Source of the DNA: Periconia sp. R9002
Lineage: Eukaryota > Ascomycota > Dothideomycetes > Pleosporales > Periconiaceae
Assembly (NCBI GenBank): GCA_023627715.1
Contig: JAMAHW010000054.1
Span: 193,501 to 257,500, forward strand
DNA length: 64,000 bases
Direction of reading: 5' to 3'
The position numbers were made by a program, and so were the translations under genes. How positions within the stretch are numbered: the stretch's first letter is position 1; each line of letters opens with the position of its first letter. Positions 28,321 through 40,211 of the stretch are shown here, piece after piece. The notes beneath the pieces are model-generated. The model was not told the DNA's origin. It saw only the letters and a list, made by a program, of their open reading frames with translations, and ran no database searches.

Positions 28321-31300
28321 CTAAGAGTACAACTCATCATCGTCTTTTGCCCCGTCATCGCCAAACCCTCCTTCAGCAATATCAACACTGTTTCTGCTCG
28401 CGTGGTGTTGGACTGGTGCTTTGCCCTTACCCTTGCCGCTACTACCCGACGACGCCGCAGCACCACCAAAACCGGCGCCGCCCGCCGACTCATTCAAATC
28501 CATACTTTCGGTCTGAATGACAATACCATCGCTTTCAGAACCCACCGGCATTTTGCCCTTTCCTTTCCACGACGAACCACCACCCTGTCCGTTGTGCGGG
28601 ACCACCTCGCCGCCAGCGTCTTTCTTATCAGACTTCTTCCCCGTGCCTTCAAACGCTTTGCGCACCCGTTCGTAATGTTTGAGTTCCTCCGCGCTGACGC
28701 TGGGAACGAGTTCCTTATGAGCGTCGATGAAATCCTGCTCCGTAACCATAACGGCTGTGTCTTCCTCGGATGCGAGATGATCGAAAAAGTATGCGATGGT
28801 GATTTGTGGCGAGTGTGTTGCGTTGTAAGCTTTGACTTTTTCGTCGACGGCGCGCGCCTGACGTGTGATGGCCTTGAGCATGGCGTCTGAGCACAGGGCG
28901 TACATGTCGGCGCCTGTGTAGGTGAAAGGGAGGCCTGATGCCACCCTCTCGAGTGATAGGTCGGGGTGCAGGGTGAATCTGAGATCTGTTAGCATGCAAT
29001 GATCGATTATGAAAAGGAAGATTGTGAGCGTACTTTCTTGACAAGGCTTCAAGAATAGTCTGCTGTTTCTCATGTGTGTCCGAGACACCAAGGTAAAGCA
29101 TCTTGTCAAATCGACCAGGTCGCAGCAGAGCCTGATCAAGCAAATCCGGCCTATTGGTAGCACCAATCACGAAAACACCCTCGCCACCATCACTCATGCC
29201 ATCCAATTCCGCAAGCAACTGACTGACAATGCGGTCCATAACACCGCCACTGTCTCCCTGGTTGCCACGTTTTGGCGCGACAGAGTCCAGTTCATCGAAG
29301 AAGACAACGCAAGGTCGTGCATCGCGAGCACGCTGGAACACACGCCGTACATTCGCTTCCGATTCACCAATGTACATGTTGAGCAACTCGGGTCCTTTAA
29401 CACTGAAGAAGTTGAGCGAAAACTCGGTCGCAATAGCTTTAGCGAGTAATGTCTTTCCAGTCCCCGGTGGTCCGTAGAACAGAATACCGCTTCGTTTCTT
29501 CATGCCTTTAGCGAACAATTCTGGCCGGGCAAGCGGTAATTGAATAGTCTCCATGACAGCATCTTTGACGTGTGATAGACCACCAACATCTGACCAACCA
29601 ACGTTTGGTATTTTAGGGGCTCCGATAGCATCTGCAAAATTCTTGCGCGCAGCTTCGACGGCGCCATCAAAGTCTGCTTTTGTCAAGCTATTGCTGAAAT
29701 GACCACCTGCAATTTCAATATCCCTCGCGGCGAGGGATTGCCCGAAGGTCAACTCTGCTGATGCAGATTTTGCTAAGGCCTCAATGCGGTTCCGCTTGAC
29801 AACTTGAGCCCGGTCGACAACATCAACAAGATCACCGGCAACCAGCGCTGCTGTCTTGACGGCGACATTGCCCAAATCAACATCCGGAGAAAGGCGTATT
29901 CCCGCGTCACTTATAATATCGCGCAAGATGCCCTCTCGTTCTTTTTCATCAGGTGCTGACATCTCAATCTCGTGGGTAAACAGCCCACGGATGTCCTCTG
30001 GGATCTTTTCAACTTCGGTTGTGGTTGCAACAAGAACACGTGAGTCTGCTAAAACTTGTTTAAGTGCAGTGTTCATGCGATCGGCGTTGAGCGATTCGAC
30101 GTGCTGGATCAGCAGAGCCGTGAATTCAGCGCCACATGTCAGCGCGCGCTCTGCCCGCGCTTTCAGAAAGCCTTCCGTTTTAACGTCTCCCGCACCTCCT
30201 TCGCTAAGAATATCAAAAGCATCTATAGAGAAGGTATGCAGACCGAGATCCTCGCAAGCTTTGGTTGCAACCGTTGCCTTGCCAATGCCTCGTTGAGTGG
30301 AAGTGATGAGCACGGCAACAGGTGGTAGACCCAAGTGTATAGCCCGTGGACTCGTTGCCGCAGATATCAGCTCTCTGAGTCGTCGACGTAGAGAGGAAAC
30401 ATATGGTTTAGGTGCCTCATCGATTGCGAGTGACCTTTGGCTCGATACGGCGGGTGGTCTTTTCGCACCCAGGTAGTACTGCCAGGTGCTTTTAAGGGGT
30501 GACGGCGTCTTTCCTTGTTCACTACCGTTCATTTCCATCTTCGTGCTTGAAGCATCCACTCGGACGACCCCGCCCCAGACATCACGCTCTTCACTATCAC
30601 GAGGTTCGGTGGACGACGATGTAACGTTTCCAATCTTGAACCAGGTAACAACTTTGGGGTTGCGGTCTTCCATGTTCATCACATGCTCGTTCTCCGTTTT
30701 CCTCTGCATCGACAAGATTTCGTCACAGATGGTATCGTCCTCCGTAGTGCTTGCTTGGAATACTGCGCGACCGAGTGATTCATCAATAGCAACTCCGATG
30801 AGATCACCCGTCTTGACTATCCGTCGCTTTTTCTCAAAATGATCTTTCAGCGCAGCGAACAAACTGGGCTGCAACAAGCGTTCGGACGAGAGCGGAGTTG
30901 ACAGCTTTAAGAGTGTGACCTCCTTCGCACATGGAGGTAATGACGAGCCTGTAATTCGTGGTTTTTGCATGGCTCCCCTTGGGAGACTGGGCGGTTGATA
31001 AGGAGCCAAGGTCGTAATGCGTAGATGTGAAGGGTTTCCCATGTTGGCTAGAAGAATGGGTGAGAGATATGCTTGGGGGGATGCGTTGGATGGCTGGAAG
31101 CCCGAAAAGCTGGAGCTCCGCTCCCAATCATCAGATTTGTTCACAGCGTAACGTGCAATCTTTTTGGACATGCTCTCTGGAATACCGTATATCCGAACAG
31201 GACGCCATTCAGCATCGTCTTCGCCTTCAGTACCAAGCTTGGTCAGGCCAAACAAGGGATGATGAGAAGGCTCAGGGGTGACTTCAACCTTTACCCAATC

Positions 31301-32746
31301 GCCCGAAAAACAGCCCACCTTGACCAGGGTATTGGTATCTACAAAGACTCGTGCTTCCTCGTCATCGTCGCTGCCTGGTTTGGGGTGGACCAAATCATCA
31401 GGTATGGTCTGCAAAAGCCCATGTGCTCTGAAAACTTTACTTTTGGCTGAGGAGATACCACGTGCAGTGGTGGCAGTGAAGCTAGAAAACACTGACCCTG
31501 GTGTAGCAATACCATTAGTATGGAAGTTTCCCGGCCTTGGTGTAGCTGAACTGAATGCAGAAAGAACACCAGACGATTGAGGGGGTAGCAGAGGGGCGTT
31601 GAGAGAGATGATGTCCTCCTCGTCTGAGAGGTCACCGACATCGGACAGTTCAGAATCGAGTTGATCCGAGGACTCTTCATCTGGCGGACTGTTATCTTGA
31701 GACGGATTTCGATCCTCGGCTGCAGAGAAAAATTGTTCGTTAGAAGTATCTTCAGATTCATCGTCACCAAACCCATTCGCGATGGGTGCAGGCTTTGCGG
31801 GTGGGAGAATCTGCACGTTTTTTGAGGGGCGGTGCGATTGCAGGATGACGATCCGAGTGTTCGATGTAAGAATACCTTGTGAGAGAGGTTCACAAGCCAT
31901 GATTTTCGCAGGTGGCGGTGGAACATGAGTAATGGGATGTGAAGGCAGCGCCAGAGGGAGAAGGTCGCCGGTATGAACCACTGCTGGGGATTCAAGGGCA
32001 TCCCGAACAGCATTTTTCCAAACCTGTTCCTGGGCAGCAAGATCAGTGCTCTTTGTGGACTTCCCTCCGTATCCATTCGCCTTCAAAAAACGATCCTTTG
32101 GTCCTTTTGCTCCTCCATTGGGGCGCGCGGTTCCGAAGCCACCACCAAACTTTGCATGTACCTCATCCAATTTACGCAATGCTTCGGTATCCAAGTTGAC
32201 ATAAACTGTTTCTAGTCCGAGTGGAATAACATCATAGATGCGTATCTCAATTGGTGTATCTCTTCTCTGCGTTTTATTGGGCGCCAGAGCGTGAAGGGTC
32301 TGTGAAAAGGACTGAAGGGCGAGCGACGAAGCGGGGATTTGAAGAGAAGAATGTGGGCGTACGGTGGAGCTGTTATCAGGGCCCGCAAGCCTGACGGGCA
32401 GTATGGTCCATGAAGCGTTCTGGGAAGCAGCGAGGGAGCTAGGAAGCCAAGGAGTAATTGCGACGTAATGAATGAGTTTCTCTTTGGATGTGACACTATC
32501 TACATCTATGTGCACCACCACAGTTAGCATCTTGCCCAAAGACACGTCGAGATGTACAAGACAGGATGCCCATCTACCTGATTTGCTAACCCAGGGGAAC
32601 AGATCAGCGAAAAGATCCTCTGACAATATGCCCTCCTCGCCCTTCAAGCGGTCGTCGAGAAGAAGTCGCGCAGATATAGCAGGCCGGTCGAGTCGCCTTC
32701 TTCGGCGTCTCTTGCGCGGATGGACGGCGCCATGCTGCACGTCCAT
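28321..32746 (-). CDS. PEX6: Peroxisome biogenesis AAA ATPase Pex6
   Basis: Two exons (32746-29034, 28978-28321) with a 55-nt intron give 1456 residues, the usual size for filamentous fungi. The N-terminus has the family start RKRRRRRRLDRPAISARLLLDDRLKG. The first AAA module is degenerate (STQRGIGKATVATKA near residue 822), as expected for the D1 of Pex6. The second is complete: GILFYGPPGTGKT (about 1095), VVFFDELDSVAPKRG (about 1149), IGATNRPDLLDQALLRPGR, and after the splice TYTGADMYALCSDAM. Pex1-Pex6 forms a hexamer at the peroxisome that pulls the import receptor Pex5 out of the membrane by ATP hydrolysis. The first in-frame ATG is 32746; the frame upstream begins only with TTG. It shares a 583-bp divergent promoter with the lipase gene. 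Confidence 0.95.
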
Positions 32747-33329
32747 TATATGGACAGGAGCGGAATCAATGGGTTCGAAAGGTGTAGGAATTGTCCGATG
32801 ATTGCGACACTCTAGCAATGAGCCTCAGCTCTCGTTGGGGAGCATTGCGGTTCCGAAGACGCCAAGATGAATGAACCTCGGCAACTTGGCCGAGACGAGA
32901 AAGCCGACCTCCGACCGCCGACCAGCGTTCTCACCAAGAGAACACCCGCCACACTGCCAGTGCCACAGTTAGTTATTCCCTGACATGTGGCAATGATGAC
33001 CCTGAATCCTCGCGTATCGACAGCAGATCCCTTGCTTAGGCTGGCCATGATCTGTTTGCATTGCGCGCCTTGGAACCGTGCCTTGGTGCGGCGCTGACAT
33101 CACCGTCAACAACATGCGAGTTGCCAGCTCCTTCTCCTCCAGCCTCTTTGTCTCCTGCATCGTTGAGGACACAACTCGAATATCTCCGATATCCGTTGAA
33201 CTGCGTGAAGAGCTAGCAGCGCTAATTCATCTGCTGGGCCATTTTTCCATTCGAGTTTCCACTTGCCCATGGCACTTTGTTTTCCCCACAACACCGTCGT
33301 TGCGCTAGACAATCCCTGAGCGAGGCACA
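32747..33329. other. Divergent promoter, PEX6 and lipase
   Basis: Holds the 5' regions of both genes. No open frame with a domain is present. Steryl-ester breakdown releases fatty acids that peroxisomes burn, so shared control is conceivable, but I see no oleate-response element that proves it. Confidence 0.4.
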
Positions 33330-35657
33330 ATGGCTACCACCACTTCCGTGGTCAAGGAGAAAATTGCAGGTGCACACGAGAAGGCAAAGGCCAAAACGAA
33401 AGCTGCCATTGAATTTGCCCATCAAGCAGAGAGATTAGGTCAATATGCTCCAAACCAAGAAAACGACGCCACTGGGTCAACGCAAGCCGTCGAAGCAAAG
33501 TTCGTCACTGCTCAGGATCCAGTAATCGTGACAGCAGATGGAGGAAGGCTCCCGGCCGTGCCCATTGAGGAGGCCAAAAAGTTGAACGAATTGCGCGACA
33601 TAGTGGACGAAGCAAATCCTTCCGAGGGTGCACCGAACAACGCCACAGCGCGAGAGTCCAAGGACGGTACAATTCATGGTGCACACACAATAATTGAAAA
33701 AGAGCGCGGGGGAGGCAAGACTGATGCGCCCTTGGACAGTCAGAAACCTCCTTCCAGGACAAACCCATTATTCCCCCCGTTACCCATGTATGGGCCACCA
33801 ACCTTGATGCGCAGGCTTCATTGCTGGCTCTTCCGGGTCTCTTCCTCGATATTATCTCTGTGCTTCCTTGGAGTCATCATTCTGGGTGCGCTATTCACAA
33901 GCATACCTGACGTAGCCAGGCGTTTGTGGATGCGTATTACTTTGAGAGATCCGGACAAGAACCGACCCTTTTACCACGAAGAAGAGACACGGAGACGAGC
34001 TAGACGCGTTGCAGAAAATGCATGGAAGGCAGGGAAGCAAGGCATTCTGGAAGAATCGATTAATAGTGGGGAGAAAGGAACTGACTCCGATGAATTCATA
34101 CCCCTCGAAGGTGGCCCAGATAAAATTCCTTGCGATGTACGGTATTATGCTCGCCGAGCCGGACTTGATTGCGAAATATTCGATGTCCAGACGGAGGATG
34201 GCTTCATCATAGAGCTGTGGCATATCTATAATCCCCGCGAGTACGTACGGACGGCTTCTTCTCAGCGGAACCCAAGATCTCCAGAAATATTTCAAGACGC
34301 TCGACATTCCGAGAACTCTCCTGGCTCGCACTATAAGCCAGGCGACAAGAAATACCCTGTGCTGCTTATACATGGGCTCTTACAATCCGCTGGGGCCTAT
34401 TGCACAAACGATGACGACAGTCTTGCTTTCTTTCTCGCAAAGTCCGGCTACGACGTCTGGCTGGGTAACAATAGATGCGGCTTTAAGCCCCGACACACCC
34501 TACTGGAATACAGTGACCCGAGAATGTGGGCATGGAATATTCGTCAAATGGGCGTCCTTGATCTTCCTGCCCTCATATCACGCGTTTTGGCCGAAACCGG
34601 GTTTTCGAAGCTGGGTTTGATTGGGCACAGCCAGGGGACGACACAAATTCTAGTGGCGCTCGCCAAGGAACAGAGACCAGACATAAGTGAAAAGATCAGT
34701 GTCTTCTGTGCTCTTGCTCCAGCTGCTTATGCGGGTCCACTTATCGGCAAGATGTACTTCAAATTCATGCGCGTCATCAGTCCAGGCATGTTTCGTGCAA
34801 TGTTCGGTATACATGCTTTCATCCCTTTCATGATGACTATGCACGCTATTTTACCACCAAAGTTGTATGGAGCGATGGGATACCAGGTCTTTTCTTTCCT
34901 CTTCAACTGGTCAGATGCGCGTTGGGAGAAGGACCTTAGAGATCGCATGTTCCAGTTTGCACCTGTGTATGTGAGTGCAGAAAGTATGCGTTGGTGGCTA
35001 GGACGAGAGTGCTTTGCGAAGCAGAAATGTATCCTCACCACGCGTGAAGAGAAGATCATCGAGGACAAAGAAGACGAATTGGAGGAGCAAGGGAACAAGC
35101 AGAATTTATCAACTCCTTCCGACAGTGATGACGAAGACGATACACCCGGTGGGATCAATCCGGACGGAAATGACGAGGCTTCACGCGCCCGTTACGCTTG
35201 GTATGGTCCCAAAACCCCACCCTTTGCTCTCTGGGTCTGCGGCGCCGACGAGTTGGTCGATGGCCGACGTTTACTACGTCGTTTCGAACGGAACCGCGAG
35301 CCCCACGTCGATGTCGTTCACTCCAAGATCATCGAAGGCTACGAGCACCTCGACGTCATTTGGGCCATGGACGCTATCGAAAAAGTTGGTAAAGAGGTTA
35401 GGGAAGTCATCTGGAAGACTGCTCCAGCAGAAGCCAGAAACCTCTGCAGAGTACCGCGGGGATGCTCTGACATCAAAGAGGAAGAGTTCTACAAGCCCAG
35501 AGACTCTCCGAGCAACGTCGAGTCGAGAAAAATCGATACGTCGGCAGGGGAGTGGGACAAACGAGCCAGAGAACAGGTCCAAGGCGGAGGCGGGGAAGGC
35601 GATAAGGATTTGGAAGTTCAGATCAAAACGGTAAAAGAGATAGACCCTGAACTGTGA
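33330..35657 (+). CDS. Steryl ester hydrolase / acid lipase-like
   Basis: Intron-free, 775 residues. After a Lys/Ala-rich N-terminus comes a hydrophobic segment (VSSSILSLCFLGVIILGALF, about residues 168-187) that should anchor it in a membrane. The alpha/beta-hydrolase core shows the acid-lipase family pattern: IELWHIYNP, PVLLIHGLLQSAGAY (oxyanion region), GYDVWLGNNRCG, and LGLIGHSQGTTQ with the nucleophile Ser near residue 434. The likely Asp is in CGADELVDGRR (about 640) and the His in EGYEHLDVIW (about 673), completing the triad. The family includes yeast Tgl1, Yeh1 and Yeh2, which hydrolyse steryl esters at lipid droplets or the plasma membrane. An acidic insertion (DEDDTPGG region, about 600) separates the lid from the C-terminal part. 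Confidence 0.88.
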   Translation: MATTTSVVKEKIAGAHEKAKAKTKAAIEFAHQAERLGQYAPNQENDATGSTQAVEAKFVTAQDPVIVTADGGRLPAVPIEEAKKLNELRDIVDEANPSEGAPNNATARESKDGTIHGAHTIIEKERGGGKTDAPLDSQKPPSRTNPLFPPLPMYGPPTLMRRLHCWLFRVSSSILSLCFLGVIILGALFTSIPDVARRLWMRITLRDPDKNRPFYHEEETRRRARRVAENAWKAGKQGILEESINSGEKGTDSDEFIPLEGGPDKIPCDVRYYARRAGLDCEIFDVQTEDGFIIELWHIYNPREYVRTASSQRNPRSPEIFQDARHSENSPGSHYKPGDKKYPVLLIHGLLQSAGAYCTNDDDSLAFFLAKSGYDVWLGNNRCGFKPRHTLLEYSDPRMWAWNIRQMGVLDLPALISRVLAETGFSKLGLIGHSQGTTQILVALAKEQRPDISEKISVFCALAPAAYAGPLIGKMYFKFMRVISPGMFRAMFGIHAFIPFMMTMHAILPPKLYGAMGYQVFSFLFNWSDARWEKDLRDRMFQFAPVYVSAESMRWWLGRECFAKQKCILTTREEKIIEDKEDELEEQGNKQNLSTPSDSDDEDDTPGGINPDGNDEASRARYAWYGPKTPPFALWVCGADELVDGRRLLRRFERNREPHVDVVHSKIIEGYEHLDVIWAMDAIEKVGKEVREVIWKTAPAEARNLCRVPRGCSDIKEEEFYKPRDSPSNVESRKIDTSAGEWDKRAREQVQGGGGEGDKDLEVQIKTVKEIDPEL

Positions 35658-36263
35658 TACTGGCTCCGCATTCACGGCGCACGCATTAATGCATTTAACT
35701 TGCTTTCTTCCGGCATTTGTAGCATTTCACACTCTACAGACAAGTACACGAGTTTGAGGATTTTTATTTTCATTGGTATAGCGTATATCTTGCTTTTCTT
35801 TCCCCTGGGTGAGTTCGATTGGCAACGGAATGATACCCCGCAGCATATATATAGTCAGTACTCGTATACGTTTAGAATTTTCATAATTAAGGTGGTCCCG
35901 TTTTTTTGTTACATGGCTTGTTTTCAGAATTTATTGACCGGCCTTGTACGCTGGCTATAGGGTGTCGAGTATCTCCGCGTAGTCCCCTAATCAATGTGCA
36001 TATCTTAAAATGCTTCTTCTAACGCCTTATAGCCATTCAAACGTAGCTACTGGAAAGGAGTGGTAGATGCTATCTCAGAAGACTTGGTTACAAGATGTCA
36101 CGATGCGGAAATTGAATGAGTCAAAATCATGAGTCCTTGCAACTAGCAATTCCAACAGTTTGATACGTTATGCCATCAATTATCTAACTCTTCATCTGCC
36201 ACTACCGAGTCGTAAATACTACGGAAGTTGCATATCGACAGCAAGATTATGCACTCCTCGACT
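35658..36263. other. Intergenic, convergent 3' ends
   Basis: AT-rich, with T-rich and TATA-like strings that fit 3' processing signals of the lipase gene. No gene seen. Confidence 0.4.
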
Positions 36264-37553
36264 CTAAATGCTCCGAACTCCTCTTCCTTCTACGCTCCGT
36301 ACGACTGTAATTCCTCTCTTTGCTAGGTCTGCCCAGGGTCCCTCGTCATCATCTCCAAGATGTTGGGGTGTCTGATACTCGACGTACACGTGTCGCAGGC
36401 TCAAAGCTGTGTTTGGGTGCTCACAGAGCTCGGCGGCAATCAAGTGACAGTTACTGTCAGCGCCTGTGATCTTCAACGTCTCCACCCGGGCCAACACTTG
36501 GTGCGAAAGGGCCCTGGCCGGCGTGGGTTCGGGTCTGATCTTATGCAGCGCAGATTGCGCGACTTTTAAATGGCGCAAAGAGTCGAACATCTGTAGACTT
36601 TCGATGGGTGTAATGGTGCCGGGTTGAATGTGAGGCATGCTACTCATGCTTATAGCGAGAGTCTCCAGCGGAGAAGCATGGGGGAAGAGCCACAGAAGTG
36701 TCTGCAGTCTAAATTGTTCTTGTTTATATGAGATCCATACTAATTTCGCTTTGAAGGTGCGCAGGTGGATGAGTGCGTGCAGGGGGTCTTGCAGCGTCAT
36801 TATAGGAAAACGATCGAGTGGAAGGCTGAGTTCGATGGTCATTGATGTGATGGTATTAAATGCAGATTTTATACCATTGTCATATGCCTGTCGAAAAGCA
36901 AACCACTCCGGGACGCGTGGTACGACGAACTTGACTTTGGTAACTGATGTGAAGGCAAACTGGACCGAGCTGATTGATCTCCGAGATCGCATATAGCGCG
37001 CCGGGGGCAACTTGTCCAGGACAATCTCTGTGGGTATCTCGTGGAACACTTCGTGGAAACTCAAGTTGTACTCGCTTGCGATGTTTTTCAAATTGATGAC
37101 GGATAGCGTGAGCTGTTCCAGCTGTGGTATCCTCAGCAGCGCCAACCCTATCGTGTACGGGAGATGACTCTGGAGGAGCCAATCTTTCCATTGCGATGAA
37201 TCGTCGAAACCAGACCCAAGTTCTTTTACTGCGTTGAGAACTATGTCTTCCCAGCCAGTTACTTTGATGGGGGGGCCGGTATTGATAGGCTGTCCCGTAT
37301 ACAAAACGTCTATGTCCAGGGCCCTAATAAGCTGCTTTGTCGAGGGGTTGATCTCGATGGTGCGGACGAATTTATGGACATTTGACAAATAAGGCTTGTG
37401 GTCAAGGCGGGGTTCAGAGTATAAAAAGGGGGTATAGATATTGTTAAGCCTTCTGCAGGACATAGCTATCCCGTAGTGACTGTTTTGCTGCTTCCGGCGG
37501 ATGTACTTGGCAAGCTTAAGGTGAATTTCGTCTGGTAAGTCGAGAAGACCCAT
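36264..37553 (-). CDS. F-box-like protein
   Basis: A single open frame of 429 residues from the ATG at 37553 (MGLLDLPDEIHLKLAKYI). The first 45 residues fit an F-box-like start: LxDLPxEIxLxIxxYI, then a Cys-Arg-x-Leu helix (AMSCRRLNNIYTPFLYSEP). The rest has the spaced Leu/Ile pattern of loose leucine-rich repeats (LEQLTLSVINLKNI, LRTFKAKLVWIS, LETLAISMSSM, LRHLKVAQSAL). Such proteins bind Skp1 and bring substrates to SCF ubiquitin ligases. The substrate is unknown. They are numerous and fast-evolving in fungi. Confidence 0.72.
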   Translation of the reverse strand: MGLLDLPDEIHLKLAKYIRRKQQNSHYGIAMSCRRLNNIYTPFLYSEPRLDHKPYLSNVHKFVRTIEINPSTKQLIRALDIDVLYTGQPINTGPPIKVTGWEDIVLNAVKELGSGFDDSSQWKDWLLQSHLPYTIGLALLRIPQLEQLTLSVINLKNIASEYNLSFHEVFHEIPTEIVLDKLPPARYMRSRRSISSVQFAFTSVTKVKFVVPRVPEWFAFRQAYDNGIKSAFNTITSMTIELSLPLDRFPIMTLQDPLHALIHLRTFKAKLVWISYKQEQFRLQTLLWLFPHASPLETLAISMSSMPHIQPGTITPIESLQMFDSLRHLKVAQSALHKIRPEPTPARALSHQVLARVETLKITGADSNCHLIAAELCEHPNTALSLRHVYVEYQTPQHLGDDDEGPWADLAKRGITVVRSVEGRGVRSI

Positions 37554-38035
37554 GGTTTCTTGAAGGTGGTAGTTCAATTATGTAATGAGTTCCAGTATAC
37601 TTGGACAAATGTCATCATGATGTATACATGTAATGTGTGGTCGGGAAACATGTGATGAAGTTGCGAGAGTCGCTGGGGCCTGGTCCGAATGGTGGGGTTT
37701 TATCGTATGCGGCCAAGCTTCCTCGTGTTCGTTTATTGTCATTAACGGTATATGAATAGAGAATCAGCATTATCGAAATGATTGAACAGTATTTTTGTCT
37801 TCGCAACATTAAAATGATAGATAAAATCATTCACGATATCGACGCCAGGTAGAAGAAATCACAGGTAACGTCCTTGACTAAGACATGTACACAGGTAAAT
37901 AATTCTCGAGATAAAATCAGAGTTGAAATGGAAACATTTTATTCGGGTAAATTCTATGGCCTCAAATCCCAAACATAATTATTCGCCTTGGTTACCACCA
38001 CCCGTTAATTCTTACACGCATTCACTCTCCTACCA
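37554..38035. other. Intergenic with dispersed repeat
   Basis: Carries the second copy of the dispersed repeat at 37835-37912. The rest is AT-rich and without coding signs. Confidence 0.5.
37835..37912 (+). repeat. Dispersed repeat, copy 2
   Basis: Same order of blocks as 13187-13280 without the poly-G run: ATATCGACGCCAGGTAG, then GGTAACGTCCTTG, a palindromic centre with GTCCTTGACTAAGAC, and ACACAGGTAA-TAATT. It is the more AT-rich copy. Confidence 0.6.
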
Positions 38036-38587
38036 TTACGAAGCATACGCCAATCCGAACTCCTTGGGCCCAATATACTTTTCTGCTTGACTCGCGCCGC
38101 TCTGTTCAACCACAAGTTGGTCAGCCGGAATCTCATGAACGCCGGTGATGTTTGTGCTGGGTGACACAGGGTTCTTGACGCTCAAAACCAGGCCTCCATC
38201 GTTTCTCGCTACATCGAAGGTACGTGATGAAAGCAGGCAGTCGCCGTCTGTGACGGGCGGGAGCTTTCCATCGGGGCTTGAGAGGGTTGCGGAGCAGTTC
38301 ACGGGAATGGTTTCGCCAGTGCTAGGGTAGAGAACAGAAAACTGGTAGCTTCTAGACGTTAGCTCAAAGTTGTCCCCTTCCTTCATCTCCCAAATGAGCT
38401 CGCTGGCTTGAGATCTCTGTAGGAAAGAATGAACTTTCTCAACTTACTTGCACATGACGCTATGTTGGACGCAGTTGGCGTAGAAGTTGGATACTTCGAA
38501 AACATTGTCGCGGGGCAGGATTGCTGCACCAGAAGCAGTGGCGGCGAGAATCGAGGTGGCGGCGGCAGCAGCAGCTAGGAGTTGCAT
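38036..38587 (-). CDS. Small secreted four-cysteine protein
   Basis: Two exons (38587-38448, 38351-38036) with a 96-nt intron that has a good branch site (GCTAACG) close to its acceptor, giving 151 residues. The signal peptide is MQLLAAAAAATSILAATASG, perhaps followed by a Kex2-like site in ILPRDN. The mature part reads VFEVSNFYANCVQHSVMCKS, then YQFSVLYPSTGETIPVNCSATL and GDCLLSSRTFDV: four cysteines, two possible disulfides, N-glycosylation sites NCS and NIT. This VSNF..C..HS..C pattern recurs in secreted ascomycete proteins of unknown role, some listed as candidate effectors. No enzymatic motif. Confidence 0.75.
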
Positions 38588-40211
38588 TTTTGCGAATTAT
38601 TTGCTGTTGGATCTGAACGTTTGGAATAGCGATAAGAGCAAGGGGTTACTGTAGAGGTACAAGTTTGCTGGATGTTGAGATGTGTTGTGCAGGTCGGAGA
38701 GCTTTCCGCCGTATCTTTATAGTGCTTGACAGACCTTGATAAGGCGCTAATTTGTCGTGAGCCGTATGGAGAATTGATATTGCCGTGAATTAGTTACCAA
38801 ATTGCACAGATGAATACAGAGCATACAAGGGTGTTGGTTTAGAATGTCTATACTCGCTACGGTTAGTTCGTCCAACGTCGACTTATTGATCGGCCTTAAG
38901 AGTATTGGATCTGCAAAGAAAAAGCGGCGACAACTTCCCAAAAGATCGAAATTTTACCGGTTTTCCAGGAAAGTTGCTTCTATCCGATTCTTCGGCACCG
39001 AAATCTATTTCTAGAAAAACGTGGTAGATTCTTCTTGTCTGAGGATTGTCATGTTTGAACGCAACTGTTGTACCTCATCAATATCCATTCTGGCATGCTT
39101 GAATAATAGATGTACCATGCATATTTGGTGAACTCACCTTTATAACTTGTATCAATTGATGTAAGGAGAGCTTGGTCATAGAAGGAATTAAGCTTCGCCA
39201 AGCTTTCGCTACGGCGGCTACGTCATTCGCAACCCATATCATCGGATGTTTGTTGCCACAAACTGGAGGCTGTGAAGACCTAATCTTAGATACTGCAACG
39301 CTCGGGCGGATGAGAACGGCATAACTCAAAGAGCTAGCGTTGGAACTGTTAACGTCACATGGACTGACAGTCAATAGAAGTCGGCGCTATTTCTCCTGTC
39401 AACATCATTTATTTTGGAACGCTAGTTTGTTGGCAAATCAATGTTGCATTCGAAGTAGCGTGATATATGCAATGGGTTCCATTTACATACACAATGCGTG
39501 ACATATACAGTGTACTATCCCCTCTGCTTACCTTTTGAATTAGCCACCTATATGAAGGTCTTGGTCAGCGTTGATTCATCAAGCCAGATAGAGGAGCTAT
39601 AATGTTTAAGAACACAAACACGTTGTAATGCCTTTGGCGACAATTCCGGCGTGTTTGGGATGGACCGCGCTTTGGGGGGAAAGAGGGGGCGAGTGGAGCT
39701 TGAGTTGGCAATAAACTAAGGTTGGATATCATTATAATAGATGCTTTTCGCAAGATTAGTGCTGTCGTTATGTCCAGGGACTTGATTTACACAGTGTGGT
39801 AGGCTCTTGGAGATTGAATGTAGGCGTATATCACCAAATACCTAGGTATATATCCGAATTCATGGGCGATATTGTAGGTCCCGGATGGCGGAACATCGGA
39901 AGCAGAGTGCTATAATTTATCGTTCACTCCAACCTTACCAATTTGATAAAGATATATCATCAAATACCATCATTCAGTATTCTGTTCCAACGAAATGAGA
40001 GTTGTGCAAATGAAAATGATTGTCGCAAGTCACCGGTATTGTGAAGTGGGTGGTGAAGCTGGCTAATCTCAAATTGGACTGGATCATCTAGCCCCGTGAC
40101 CCCGCGTTCTGATAGGCGCGTGGCACACGCGTGGCCTCTTAGTTTAGATCGCCGTAATCGAATCATCGAGGGGTGCGTGAGCAGCCTACACTTAGTCGTC
40201 AACAATGAGCC
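38588..40211. other. Gap without a supported gene
   Basis: Contains the TATA box of the secreted-protein gene (38715-38721, minus strand) and mostly AT-rich sequence. The short frames at 39078-39374 and 39960-40331 have no motif and start at non-ATG codons or unlikely sites. Confidence 0.45.
38715..38721 (-). promoter_or_regulatory. TATA box of the secreted-protein gene
   Basis: TATAAAG on the minus strand, about 128 nt before the ATG at 38587. Confidence 0.5.

Noticed and set aside
29072..32801. Several plus-strand frames of 80-146 residues opposite PEX6
   Set aside because: Antisense shadows of a well-supported AAA ATPase gene. Their sequence carries no motif.
32747..32818. Upstream extension of PEX6 to 32818
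   Set aside because: That frame starts with TTG. The first ATG (32746) gives the family-typical N-terminus.
38352..38447. A 33-nt intron alternative in the small secreted protein gene
   Set aside because: Too short for a fungal intron. The 96-nt choice has a CTAAC branch site and joins the conserved CK-SYQFSVL sequence.
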